Part shown: one piece after another, positions 45,466-57,129 of the stretch | How positions within the stretch are numbered: position 1 is the first letter of the stretch | Layout: each line of letters starts with the position of its first letter | Assembly (NCBI GenBank): GCA_030789695.1 | Contig: CM061142.1 | Coordinates: forward strand, 804,496,817-804,560,816 | Length of the DNA stretch: 64,000 nt | From: Scilla litardierei | Lineage: Eukaryota > Streptophyta > Magnoliopsida > Asparagales > Asparagaceae | Direction: 5' to 3' | Program-made: the position numbers and the translations under genes | Notes under the pieces: generated by a model | Told to the model about the DNA's origin: nothing | Databases searched by the model: none | Seen by the model: the letters and a program-made list of their open reading frames with translations, nothing else

Positions 45466-48400
45466 GATGACAAACCAAATATAAACAAAACAAATAATTG
45501 TGCATTAAATATACTTACTCCCCCTGCAATGTTGCCAATCAAGTTAATATCAATAATAAATAGCATCATTCAGCAGTTAATAGTGTATGTATCACATGAG
45601 GTTGTGTATATATCACATGAATGACCAGAAATAATATGCATACACAACTCAAATCATATAGGTGATACACATCATAAACATGAGCATGATTACCAACATA
45701 TATATAATGTAATCAATATAAACCAAGGTAATCACCAATGCCCCCCCTGAATCATATACATGAATGATCATACATAAAGTCTATATGATTCAAGTTATTG
45801 TTTAACACTCAACATTTAATAAGCACATCTTGTTTATTTCTCTCCCCCTTTGTCATTAACAAAAAGATATGGGGTATAGAAACAACACATGCAACAATAG
45901 AGTTGAAAACATAAATGTATAACAATTGTAAAGTTACCAATTGTAAAGTTCTCTAATGTAAAGTTACCAATTGAAAACAGGATATCAAAATAAAGATATC
46001 AATTGCAAGAGCCCATATCCAACAACAACTCAACCACCCTCAATTATCACAAAAAGATAAGCAATAAGCATATGTGATAAAAGATTACAATAGATACTAA
46101 TTGTAAAGAGTAGTGTGAGCAGTGTTAGAAAAGTGACAATGCAAAAATCATGACATCACTTGTGAAAGAAAAACAAGTGATCAAATAGTGTTAAATACCC
46201 AAACAAACTCAATTATCAAAAAATTTATAACATGAAGCATAATGTGATAGACTGTCTTATGATGCCAATAGTATACTTGGCAAGATAAATGACATGAACA
46301 TGATTAAATACATTATGGTGGAATCAAAATCATCACATTGACATAGATCAATAAATAATATCAATAAACTGAGGTCTAAGTCAAACATAAAAAATGCAAC
46401 AATCATGACTATGGAAATTCTTAGCCATGTGTACACAGTTATGTTATGAAATAATAACACAAATTAAGTATAATGGCATGTAATACCAATTGTAGACATT
46501 CCAAATCTAAGTGAAGTGTGCGATGTAGGCATACACAAATATCTATATCATGTAAAAGTGTTATGACAAAATAGAGATAGTAACTTCATAAAACATATGG
46601 CATACACAATTCTAGTACACTAGGATACTAATTGACATAATGTTCAAAAGAACCATAGTCCTAGCATGCATTCCAGAATAGATACTCACATAATGAGTCA
46701 AAGATAAGCATGGAATGCCATGAGCATATAAAGATGATATCCAAAATCAATAGTCTAACAATTGTAAATATGATACCAAATGTAAATATGATATGTAGAG
46801 ATGATACCAATTGTAGTCTAACAGAGTATGCAAAGCATGTCAATTTAATGTCAAGACCATGATATCACTTGAGAAGGAAACCAAATGAACAAATAAAAAC
46901 ATGATTTCATTCTAGCTCAGTTATCACAAAGGATTCAACATGAGGTATAATGTGACAAAATATCTTTTGAGCAAATGCATGAAGATAGTCTACGATCAAA
47001 GTCACAAGGTAGAACATAAACGAATAAAGTTATCATGAACATCGCAAGCATGCATACCAATTGTGCTAATAGAATAAAAAGACTTGTGAAAGCACAATAT
47101 AATCGGAGGTAGCATCAAAGTAGTCATAGTGCATCAAGATATATTCATGGAAGAATATCTATGACAGAATATACAAATCATTAAACACAACTTATATGAT
47201 CTTGCATAGCAAGAATTATCTCTAACATATCATAAAAAATGAGTTTGAGATGAGAGATACTCAATGCGAAAAATACAGCATGAAGATCACTAACCAATAT
47301 GCATGAGTGTTATGTCACTTGTGAAAATATCATACATGAGAGATTTAGCTATAGACATGAAAGATCTCTTGAATAAAATTATAGCTAAACATCAGTCATG
47401 AAGTAATTAAAATGACAAGTAACATACATTGATCACCCTAAATCATATCAATACGTCTCATAAAGATAAATCATACAAGCTATAAGAAAAGTATGAGACG
47501 TGTGGTGATACAATGAACAAATACACATAAAGATCCTAAATCATTAATCTTATACATGGCATGAATTATGTATAACGTGATGAAGTATAGCATGCCATAA
47601 AGAAATGAAAGATTCTACTAGAATGGTATGACAGATCATGATATGGTCTAAATAATCTATGAATATAGTCATCAATGAGAATTAGGTACAAGTTGTAGAA
47701 TCAAAGCAGCAATGAATCTTAAGATCAACATACTTAAAACAATCTAATAAACAAATAAGCATGTCATACACATCAGTTATCATATCCATAATATTTAACA
47801 ATCTTCACAAAGAAGCATGCATGTGAGGAATGCGATGTGTAATGACAACGTGTTCCAAAGATATGAATGATAATAAACAACTAACCAATTCATTAACAAG
47901 GTAGTCACATAAACACACAATCTTCATGAGGATGTGACAAGAATGAGCTAATGAAGAAGTATGTTATATTACACAAATCGAATATATTAAACTACCAATT
48001 GTAAACATGATAGTCACAACCAATATATTAAAATACCAATTGTACAAAAACACATACTTACAACCATTTAGCTCTCCCTATATGTGTGCATCTCCAATGC
48101 ACCATCCTTTCCTTTGAATTGATCCGTCATTTGTAAACCAAGGAGTGTGTAGAGTAGGAATCTTGCACAACAATCTGACAATACAACAATTGGTGGTATC
48201 CAAAAACTTTTTGGATCCAATAGGTTAAGGAACAAAATCAAGTAGTCCAATAACCAAACATTTACCAATTGTAAATAACACTCATCAATAGAAATGCATG
48301 ACATGCATTAATAGGAGTTATTATAATCACGAAAATCATACATATAAGGAATTAACAATTCTCAATCATTAGAAATTAGAAACACCTAGACTAATAATTC

Positions 48401-49973
48401 CTATGCATATGATTTAGTCAAGCAACATCATTATGAATACACATATCTAATACAATAGTGTGTGCTAGAAAGATTCCTCGTTCAATATGCATATGTGCAC
48501 AAAATAGACATTCACGACACAACACATATTGAAGGAAGGCATGAAAAGTAATACCCCAAAGAGTGTGCATGAAAAGCATAAAGTATTAATTTTCAAAACC
48601 AAATTTCTCTTTCCTTTGGCATATCAACAATATAGAAAATCACCAAGGGTTAGAGAAATCAACTAATCTATATGCACAACATAATATGAGAGAAATGTAA
48701 TGGCATATAATGATGTTGGGGGTAGTGGACGAACTCAACTAATCTGATACCAAATGTAATGTCCTGATAGTAATCAAACATGTCATACTCCCTCAAAATC
48801 ATACAATTTAAGCAAACTTGGGAGTAGAGGATGAACTCACATATAAATATGGGTACAAAAAGTAATCATACAAGCATGGTACCCAAGCAATGAAACGCAA
48901 TATGAGTCGCATGAGAATATGTCATTACTAATATACGATTCTATATGTGTGTTCATACCATGCCTAGAAACAATCTTAGGAATCCAAAAGATAGTGCTTT
49001 GGGATTCTTAAGAAGAGGTTGTGTAGTGGCATGAGTATGAAGTTGGGATGCACGCTTGTGAAGTGGAACATAAATATACGCGTGTCCCGTGTGTGAAACA
49101 TGCAAATGAGCATTAGTTCTAACATAAAAATTTTTAAGCCACATGTTATAAATAATCCTTGAATAAACATATGAGTAAGGATTATGAATACACAATGCAC
49201 ATTAGTCAAGAATTTGACACACGTGAAATACATTGACATGAATGACATACAAGACACACAATATGCAAACATAGAATATGCATGAGATAGTCTCAAACAC
49301 AAAGTGACATCTACATGCATTCAACACACATGGATACCAAATGTAAGAATATACTTACAACATTAAGCTCCCCCTACTTTGGTGCATCCCTTAAGCACCA
49401 TCAACTCCATTTGAATGAAAATCTTTGCAAATCAAGGAGTTGGTAGGGTTGGTATCCCAATGTGGATTGAACCTAGAAAACATAATTTTGGTATCCAAAA
49501 ACCTTTTTGGATCCTATGGGTTAGTCAACAAGTTTAACAAACTAAATTCAAGTTAATATAACCCATATCTTAGTGTAATAATACACAATATTAATGAAAC
49601 ATGTAATCATGTTACAAGATAAATATTTAACCAAATACATGCATATACCAATTATACCAAAAATAAGTGTATATATATATTATAATCCAAACGCATGACA
49701 TGTATCACATGCAACAAAACATGAATATGAGCCAACACATGTGTTGCAAGAAGAAATATTAAATATTCTAAATATGAAAATCATAAACACAATGATTTAC
49801 AAATAATCATGCAATGGAAATTAAATTCAATATGAATTTACGTTTCTAATCACACATGAGCATGTAAGGCCAAAATGCAAACAAAAGAATAAATCAATTC
49901 TTAACACAAATGCTTTGGTACCCATAAAATGAATATAAACTTATGGTACCAAGCAATGAAGGGTCAACGAAAA
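45466..49973. other. Non-coding internal region of element B
   Basis: 4.5 kb of AT-rich DNA where pol would be expected. Only short frames occur. Motifs of the type GATACCAATTGTA recur many times (for example near 46,490, 46,805, 47,045, 47,995, 48,035, 48,750 and 49,330); the same string forms the primer-site/LTR junction of this element. Two segments of about 220 bp (48,035-48,255 and 49,325-49,540) are diverged copies of each other and share TACTTACAAC, a CTCCC stretch, TCAAGGAGT-like text and TTTTTGGATCC. Confidence 0.6.
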
Positions 49974-51468
49974 CTAACCCTTCGGAAACCAAGTCCAAGA
50001 GGACCGTGATTTCCCAACATAATCATCATTCATAATAATATCATTAATATAAGATTGCACATACATATCCTTAGCATGAATGCTAGTGTTCTTATGACCC
50101 CAAATAGTGTAAGATTTGGGTATCCTCTTCCTAGTGGTTGCATGCACACAAGGTTGATTTCTACGTGGTGCATGTGGCCTAGGAACATGAGATCTAGCAA
50201 GAGCATGAGGAACATTGTGATGTGCTAAAGCATGATGATGAACATATGATCCATGGTGTGGAACATAAAAAACCATCATTCGTGTGAACATGTGAAGTAG
50301 GAGGTGTGTTTCTACGTGGCATAGTATTGGTGTACATGAATGCATGACCCTTCTTTGGAGGTCCACCCAAAGTGGGTTTCTTTCCAAAGGAGGGAGGAAT
50401 AGGAGTGGTGGTTTCCTTAGTAGTAGAACTACACAAGTTGTTATAGACACCACTCGTGGATGCACCGGAGGATGGCCTCACAAAATCTATAGTTACTTCA
50501 CTATAGGAGGTGCGTGCATTGGATGCACTTGCCTTAGAATAACCAAGGTGGTTTGCCGGTAGTTGATTCTTTAGCAAATCATCCAAATTGTCCTTTCCCT
50601 TGTTGAATCTCTCAACAATGGAGGACATGAGCTCATATTTCTTCGAAATTGAAGAAATAGAAGCATCCAGGGTGGATGCACGTGTGGTGAGCTCGTGCAC
50701 TTGGGATTTGAGATCCTCATTCTCAATGCCCAAACAAGTGTTTTGAGATTGAAGATTTTCAATCTCAAGATCGTTATTATCCACAATGGAAACACGATCA
50801 AGTTGAGATTTGAGGGACTCCACCTCATTTCTCAACATGCCATTTTAAGTAAGCAAACTTGCTTTCTCAATAGCGAGTGTCTCAACAATGGTGTCATTGT
50901 TAGAGGTGCTACATGAAGATGTGTTAGAGAGACTAGCGATCTTATTCTTAGCATCACAATATTTATGCATAAGCTTTTGATATTTATCAAATAATTGCTT
51001 AAGTTCAATTTTGAGATCATCCGTTGTTACCTCTTCATCGTCGCTATCGCTCTCACTAGAGTCGCTTGATTCGTCACTAGAGTCGTCCTCTCGTGCCATC
51101 AAGCCCATGAATGAATCTCTTTCATCATTGGAGGAAGAACACTCCGAGGTGGACTCTTCTTGCTCCGCTAGCATGTGCCATATTTGATATGCCGTTGTTG
51201 CCTTGGACACATGCATAAGAATGTCATAAGTTAAATAATCAAGCAAGATCTCCATTACCTCTTGATGTTTCTTCACCAATTATTTTTGCTTATTTGTCCA
51301 TTCATGTTCGGAAGTTGTAGGTGCACGAAGGGGCTTCTCCACAAGCTTCCAATAATCCTCATCGATGGATTGAATATAGGCCTTCATCTTCACACACCAA
51401 CTTTGATAGTTGGGTCCAATGAGATATGGTGGAATAAGACATCGTGTGTTGTTGTTGTTGGTTGCCAT
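49974..51468 (-). pseudogene. Gag of element B (zinc knuckle region lost)
   Basis: Minus-strand gag starting at ATG 51,468, 26 bases from the LTR. The start (MATNNNNTRCLIPPYL, PNYQSWCVKMKAYIQS) is a DUF4219-like gag N-terminus. After YQIWHMLAEQEESTSE it passes straight into an acidic serine-rich segment (SSDESSDSSESDSDDEE) and a coiled coil (about 50,600-50,840), so most of the capsid (UBN2) region and the zinc knuckles are missing. The end reads SSWTWFPKG, like the VWVPK end of gag in I. Two in-frame TAA codons (51,280-51,282 and 50,845-50,847) and one frameshift near 50,280-50,300 break it. It is not active as it stands. Confidence 0.75.
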
Positions 51469-51481
51469 AGCAATAACCTCG

Positions 51482-51494
51482 CTCTGATACCAAT
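51482..51494 (-). other. Primer binding site of element B
   Basis: TGGTATCAGAGCG on the minus strand, one or two bases from the 5' LTR; complementary to initiator tRNA-Met. Confidence 0.88.
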
Positions 51495-53528
51495 TGTAGT
51501 GACCCTGTGCTATGAGGAATAAACACTAGAGGGGGGGGGGTGAATATTATTTTATAGAATTATAAGGAATTTACGCCAAATAAAACCCTACTTAACCAAC
51601 AAATGCGGAATAAAATAAATGAACAACAACGCAAGCAAGAAAGCAATGCAAACATGCAATCTACCCTGGTTCGGTGCCACCCAAGTCTCCCCGACTTGTT
51701 CCCGGTGCCCTAATCCAGCAACACCCAGATCCCCTCCGGATACTCTAGTAAACCCACTAGAGCTTTCCTTAGCCCACTTGCGGAAACCCCACAAGTGCAA
51801 TCGACCTACAATCGATGTCCGTGTATCCTACAACCCGGGAACACGCAAAGTCCTTAATCCCACAACCTGGGACTAAGCACACTCTCACAAACCGAGACCA
51901 AAAACGAAATCTTGACTCCCACAACTTGGGATCAAGCCAATCCTCTCACCACCGTGAGTATACAACAAATATGAAGTATAAATAATGAAATATAAAACTT
52001 CTTATCACAAAATCCTATGCCTTGAGAAATACTTACCAATTTGGGGCAAGAATGGATTTTGAGGAAGATGAGATCACCAAACCCTAGCTCCACCAAGATG
52101 AGCAGCAATAGATGGCTAGGGAGAAGTTGGTGACTTGGAATCAAGCTATTAGCTTGAGAAGCTCACAAGGAATGCGAATCTCTCTTGAGGAATTAGTGCT
52201 CAAAGAGTGAGAGAGAGATTCTTGTGAGATGAGAGAGCTTGGAATTGGAGTTGAATGGCTCTTCTCAAAGGTGTGAAAATGTCTCTAATTTCAGCCTTGG
52301 ATCCCTGGTTAGAAGCACACAAACTTATATAGGGAAGAGAGAAAACTGTCACAAAATTCGTGGCATTAAATGCTCCAACGGCTCTATTCTGAAGCTGCTT
52401 AATCGGTCTAAGAAGGATCATCAACCGACTAGATTGACAACTAGTCGGTCAGTGAACCTTCTTGGACCGACTAGATTGGCTTTTAATGCATTAACCATCC
52501 TTCTTGAACCAACTAACTGGTCAACAGTACAAAGGTCGAATTTCACACGGAAAACTAGTCGGTCTGAGAAGAGACACCAACCGACTAGATCGTCATTTAG
52601 TCGGTCGGTGAACCTTCTTGGACCGACTAATTGGTCAACAAATGGTCTTGAATTGATTAGGACAACTAGTCGGTTTGAGAAGGATTTCGAACCGACTAAA
52701 TCGTCATCTAGTCGGTCGGTGAACCTTCTTGGACCGACTAATTGACCAACAGTGAATGGGCTGAATTAAGCAAGGATATCTAGTCGGTTCAAGAAGGATT
52801 CCCAACCGATTAGATCGTCATCTAGTCGGTTGGTTCTTCTTCTTGAACCAACTAAGATGCATATAAAGCCGTGAAATGAAACGATAGTCTACGGGAAAGT
52901 TTCTAATGGCTTCTAAGGCAATCCTAGAGATACGATATGAAAGTTATGAAGATTTCTAGGCAAGTACTACTCAAGGCTTAACATTCTACTAAACTGAAGC
53001 TAGAAGACAATATAAATAACATGACGAACCGTCTTCGAAGCTTCAACATGGAGAATCCGAATCCCTTGACTTCATGAATCCTCCTTGAGCTTCAACAAAG
53101 CTCCAGGCACAACGATCACGCGTTCTGAGGAAGTCTTGGGATGTCGCTTGAGATGAACAAATTACTTTACCGACGATCTCCATAATTCTTCATGGACTTG
53201 AGTCTTTTAGTTGAATGACTTGAATATCTTCAACGTCATGGTCTTCGAAGCTTTTGACTCATCCATTCCTTTCTTCTCTTTGGATTGAATCTCCATTCAT
53301 TTGTTGATGAAATTGGGTTGAGGTTTGAAGTAGCCTTTGAGTTCTTCAAGCCAATGCTTCACCTTTGTTGATCTACCAAGTCCTCCACTTGAATCAACAC
53401 GTGTAGTCACTTTTGATCTTCTTGAATCTAATTGGTGACTTTTTAGCTAACTGCAATCACAAGAGTTAGTCACAATGATTTGTGTTTGATCATCATCAAA
53501 ATCAAGGTGGAGAGTCCAATACTCAACA
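51495..53528 (-). repeat. 5' LTR of element B
   Basis: 2,034 bp; TGTAGTGACCC to ATACTCAACA, followed by GTTTC. It carries the CTAGTCGGTC array at 52,400-52,856 and the segment (about 51,810-51,970) that is deleted in the left LTR. G run of ten at 51,531-51,540. Confidence 0.92.
52400..52856. repeat. CTAGTCGGTC inverted-repeat array, right LTR of B
   Basis: Same array as in the left LTR, one unit shorter. Forward CTAGTCGGT and reverse ACCGACTAG alternate about every 20-40 bp. Confidence 0.85.
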
Positions 53529-53770
53529 GTTTCCTAATATAGATAATGGCTTTCGCCTTATCTACATCGGAGACAGTGGTAGGAGTGCTGCTAGATGTAG
53601 CAGTAGCATCGGCCGCTGCTGGGGCCGATGAAGGAGCCAAAATTGAGCCAAGGAGGGCCATCGAACGCAAGTGGAACTTCAGGTCCACTCGCCAACTCAG
53701 TTAATTTTTCCCTGCAGCATCAAGGACCTCGAAATTGACGATTGCCAATTTTGTCATTTATCTATGCAAT
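53529..53770 (-). pseudogene. Element D gag, N-terminal part
   Basis: On the minus strand: TKLAIVNFEVLDAAG, a stop, LSWRVDLKFHLRSMALLGSI, then an alanine/serine/threonine-rich stretch and VDKAKAIIYIRK, which continues into the middle part at 43,458 across insertion B. This is the usual beginning of UBN2-type copia gag. Confidence 0.75.
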
Positions 53771-54194
53771 TTAAAACAAGCATGAATTAAATAATATGTA
53801 AATTCACGCTAAAAAATAAAATAAGTAAAATGTGGGGATCGGCCAGATACCCAAAAACGTACAAAGTCCAAAGTCCGAATATACAGTCCATAAAGAAAAA
53901 AATACAATTTGGAAACCCAGTAGGGGTCCCTATCAATTGAAAATTTCTCATCCGTCTTCATATCTGGGTACACCGGTCTTTGGCATTAATACATTTAATC
54001 CTCACTTACAAATTCTCTCAAAAAGAAAATAAAATTGCAATGAATTTAAAAGGTATCAAACTGGCCGATCCCAAAAATCACATTTTAGCTTATATAAACA
54101 TCACACAGTTTATAATATGCTACAGGCACAAAAGAAGCAACCACGTAGTTTATATAACACAGGCATATATAATATGGAAAAAGAGACTATAAAA

Positions 54195-54290
54195 TATAAT
54201 AATCTCTCGGACCACGGGGAGACATCATACACCGTTAAGTTAGTTGACTAACGGCAGAGCGGTCGCAGGATCCTTAAGAAAATTATATTT
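54195..54290 (-). other. Conserved hairpin block in the leader of D
   Basis: Best-preserved copy of the block shared with A and J. On the minus strand: GGATCCTGCGACCGCTCTG, then CCGTTAGTCAACTAAC, then TTAACGGTGTATGATGTC and CCCCGTGGTCC. CCGTTAGT pairs with ACTAAC...AACGG, giving a stem with a self-complementary GTTAGTCAACTAAC core. Confidence 0.65.
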
Positions 54291-54404
54291 TGAAAGATCC
54301 TAATATTCCATAAATTATTAATTATGCAAGAATGATGTTGTACATAATATTAGAAATCTGACTAACTGGGCTATATGCCCAAACAAGAATTAAAAATGAA
54401 TTAT

Positions 54405-54965
54405 TATTATGATTGGGGCTGCAGGCCCATAAGTAAAATAATAATCATTTTAATAATTAATTTAATATTTGGGCTACAGACCCATTTACAAAAATTTAAT
54501 TAACATATCCATTTTGCAATTGGATTAACTGAGCTGCAGGCCCAATTTAGGATTCAAATTAATAATTAATCTCAATGGGGCTTCTGGCCCATACAACTTA
54601 TATTCATTGTTATAAACTGGGCTTCTGGCCCAAATTAGAACAAAATTAATAATTATTCTAGTATGGGATGTAGGCCCAGAAGCAAAATGAAAATAATTTT
54701 AAGAAGCAATTTTATTACCTTGGCTTCTAGCCAATAGGCCAAATTAAATTATTATAAATATTTGAGCTTCAGGTCTAGTTTCAAAATTTTAATCAACTGC
54801 AATTGGATTAACTGGGCTTCTGGCCCAATTTAGGAAGTTAAAATAAAACATTAATCTAAATGGAGCGGTAGGCTCATAATACTAATTTTCATTTATAAAT
54901 TGGGCTTCAGGCCCAATAAACAGCCCATATAATATATTATTTAGAAATGAGCTGCAGGCCCATGG
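54405..54965. repeat. Array of GGGCTTCTGGCCC palindromes in the leader of D
   Basis: About twelve near-palindromes of the form TGGGCT-(T/G)C(T/A)-GGCCCA, spaced 40-70 bp apart, separated by AT-rich spacers often containing TTAATAATTAAT. Examples: TTGGGCTTCAGGCCCAATA, ACTGGGCTTCTGGCCCAAAT, ATGAGCTGCAGGCCCATGG. Some units have decayed in one arm (TTTGAGCTTCAGGTCTAG). TGGGCC/TGGGCT half-sites match the plant site II core bound by TCP proteins. Confidence 0.8.
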
Positions 54966-55930
54966 ACTGTAATGTTTAAAGAATTCAATTGAAAAGAAGC
55001 CTTCAAACAAATTTTTAAGGGAATGTGAAAAGTCCCCCAAACCCAGAATTTACATTTCGGAACCTGTCTAGAAATCAAGAGGCATGTATCTAATGGGATG
55101 CGGCTATGTGCATGGAGCAGATACAAACATATATAAGCCAATGCTTTGACGAATATATATCTAATCACTTCCTTGTGTACTTAACCAAATGCATGCATGC
55201 TGCAATTACCGATTACTGCTCACTTTTCATCTTGATTTCATTGTCTAACAATTCCATGTCTAGCAATATTTCCAGAAATGCCAAAATTGTCCTTTCTAGA
55301 TGACTTCTCAATAATAAAAGCAAAATTAGAAGTTAGTTCGTTTTAATCACATAAACGAAGAAGAATGCTCCCTAGACATAGCAATTAATGGATATGGCTT
55401 GCATTACAAGGATACCATGACATACGATCTCAAGTCTATCAATTATTAATTTTTGTTCTAATCATAATAAATTCGCACATGCAAAAATAAATTTTAAAAT
55501 GAAAGCAATCCAACCCCCCTTTTGTTATTTATTCCATACACAAAAGATGGAATATCAAAAATTTGAGGGAATGATCATATACCAGATCAAAATTTTTGTG
55601 AAGTTGGGCTTTTGTTTATGTATTTTTTTAATCTTGTTGAGCATCAAAATGTTATGGATTAATACAAGCCTATAAAATTGGCTATGTAAAATCTTATCTT
55701 ACTACATTATGTAGGTATCTACGTGATTGAAAAGAAATTACCTCTAAATCAAAGATCTTGGGAAGATCGTGATAATAAAAATCCGTAGATAGTTCTGCTC
55801 CCGATACGCTCCAAATAAAAATCCCCGCAAAGCGTCGCCGCAACAATAGATTCCTTCGCGCGTGGGGGTACAATTTTTGAGGGAGACGGGATGAAAAAGC
55901 TCAAAAAATAGAGCGTATGTGCTGATAACG

Positions 55931-56100
55931 TGTTGGAAGATTATAAAGAAGCGTAGAATAATCTCACATTGAGGAGTAGCCATGGTAAAATCCATGGCTC
56001 TCTATATATTCATTCCTTAATAGATTAGTAGTTCAAGGGACTCCCCACTAACTTAGTGGGAAGTAACGAAGAGATGATGAGGGGAGGGAGGCCCACAACA
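55931..56100 (-). repeat. 5' LTR of element D
   Basis: 170 bp, TGTTGGAAGATTAT to GCCCACAACA. On the minus strand a TATA box (ATGAATATATAGAGAG, about 56,002-56,017) lies in the middle. Adjacent on the left is CGTTATCAGCACATACG (minus strand), the probable primer site region; it is not the usual TGGTATCAGAGC form. Confidence 0.92.
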
Positions 56101-56105
56101 CTTAA

Positions 56106-56619
56106 AAATTGAACAAACAACTTTAAAAACTGATATCCGTTACAAAATAAAAGAGAAAACACAGCAACAATGATAGTAAAAAAAGAGGTCAAATCATGCA
56201 AAACATTATTCTCGATTAAAAAATTCACAATATACGGATAAATGCTTCACAGTCAAAATTCGTTCATGACATTTGTAAGAACAGTAAGAATCTTCCGAAT
56301 TTGACCAAAATACCCATCTCAAACCAGTCAGAACAAGCCTTTCAAAGGGTATTTCCGTCGAGCGATGGTAAAAAGATAAACTGTCACGAGATTCCTGACC
56401 GACAGTGCCCCGTCAAACATGACGCCGTCAAAGGTAACGACGTCAGCCAGCGAAAACGGAGCGACTACGCTAAAAATACCGATCCCTGTCGCTCGCGTTT
56501 GCCGGAGAAGGGTCCGCTCCGCCTCTCATGGATCCCCCATCGCCAAAATTATCCAGACACCCCCATCCCCATCCCAATTATTATATCTGCACCCCCTGTT
56601 GTCTGTTCCTCTCTTCCCT
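56106..56619 (+). promoter_or_regulatory. Upstream region of the MEI2-like gene
   Basis: Host DNA between element D and the predicted transcript start. The left part is AT-rich. From 56,380 it becomes GC-richer with several CGTCA-type ACGT-related motifs (GACGCCGTCA, AACGACGTCAGC). A TATA-like ATTATTATATCTG at 56,578-56,590 precedes a CT-rich stretch. The start site is not certain. Open frames at 56,301-56,760 are shadows of GC-rich sequence and are not called as genes. Confidence 0.5.
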
Positions 56620-56978
56620 TCCTCTCTCTCTCGAGTCACCGGCCGAGTGACTGTGAGCGAGCGCGAACGCTCGCTCGCTCGATCTCGCCGGGAAAACTCT
56701 CCCCAGCTTCCGATCACCGCCCGTAATAAAATAACATTAAAAAACATAAAAAAAGAGTAATATTAGAAATACCGAGGGGGTGAAATATAATCAAAAGAAG
56801 GGGGAGAAGGATTTTGTGAGGCGGGAGCGAGAGCACGGCACGGATTTTGACGAGATCCCTTCTTCTCCGAAGCACTCCTGCCGTCTCTCGCCGTACGCCG
56901 CAAGCTGCCCGCCCTTCAAGTCTCCCCCGAGCTCTTGCTTCGTGATTCGGTCGGAAGCTCAAGAGGAGGTGCGATCGG
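56620..56978 (+). other. Predicted 5'UTR exon 1 of the MEI2-like gene
   Basis: CT-rich start (CTCTCTTCCCTTCCTCTCTC), then GC-rich sequence with GAGCGAGCGCGAACGCTCGC, an inverted repeat. An A-rich middle part follows, then a GC-rich end. A good donor, GATCGG/GTATGA, lies at 56,978/56,979; GAGGAG/GTGCGA just before it is an alternative. Both exon borders are predictions. Confidence 0.45.
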
Positions 56979-57129
56979 GTATGAATCTGGTCGCTTTTGG
57001 GTGGAATTTGCTTGAATTGTGAAAGTATTCGAGCTTCTGGATATTTCGTGTTATTGGAGGTATTTTAATTACCTTTGCGGGATTTTTTGGGATGTAATTG
57101 CGATTTTTAAATAAAGTTTTGAGCTTTTT

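Larger units (their letters stand above)
43459..53528 (-). mobile_element. Element B: large SIRE-like copia derivative with gag but no pol
   Basis: 10,070 bp with LTRs 43,459-45,448 and 51,495-53,528 and an exact GTTTC duplication (43,454-43,458 and 53,529-53,533). On the minus strand a primer site TGGTATCAGAGCG (51,482-51,494) touches the 5' LTR and gag starts 26 bases after the LTR. A polypurine tract (AAAAAGGGGGAGAA) touches the 3' LTR. After gag there are 4.5 kb of AT-rich sequence with no protease, integrase or RT. The two LTRs differ by large indels: the left copy lacks about 180 bp near 43,766 and carries an extra CTAGTCGGTC unit. The element could move only with proteins from a relative. 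Confidence 0.92.
26814..56100 (-). mobile_element. Element D: Ty1/copia element stretched to 29 kb by nested insertions
   Basis: The LTRs are 26,814-26,999 and 55,931-56,100, with TG...CA ends and an exact CTTAA duplication on both sides (26,809-26,813 and 56,101-56,105). On the minus strand the order is 5' LTR, 2.2-kb leader, gag in three pieces, pol, polypurine tract (GATGAGGGGGAG) and 3' LTR. Insertions C (30,454-43,044) and B (43,459-53,528) sit in gag, and each has its own target duplication. Without them D is about 6.6 kb, and the three gag pieces read as one. Pol is broken and has lost part of RT. D is the outermost shell of a three-level nest D > C > E and lies just upstream of the MEI2-like gene. 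Confidence 0.92.

Noticed and set aside
56301..56760. Open frames of 110-140 codons just upstream of the MEI2-like gene
   Set aside because: They overlap in several frames in GC-rich promoter/leader sequence, show no known motif, and have low-complexity composition. The real coding start with family motifs is at 59,527.
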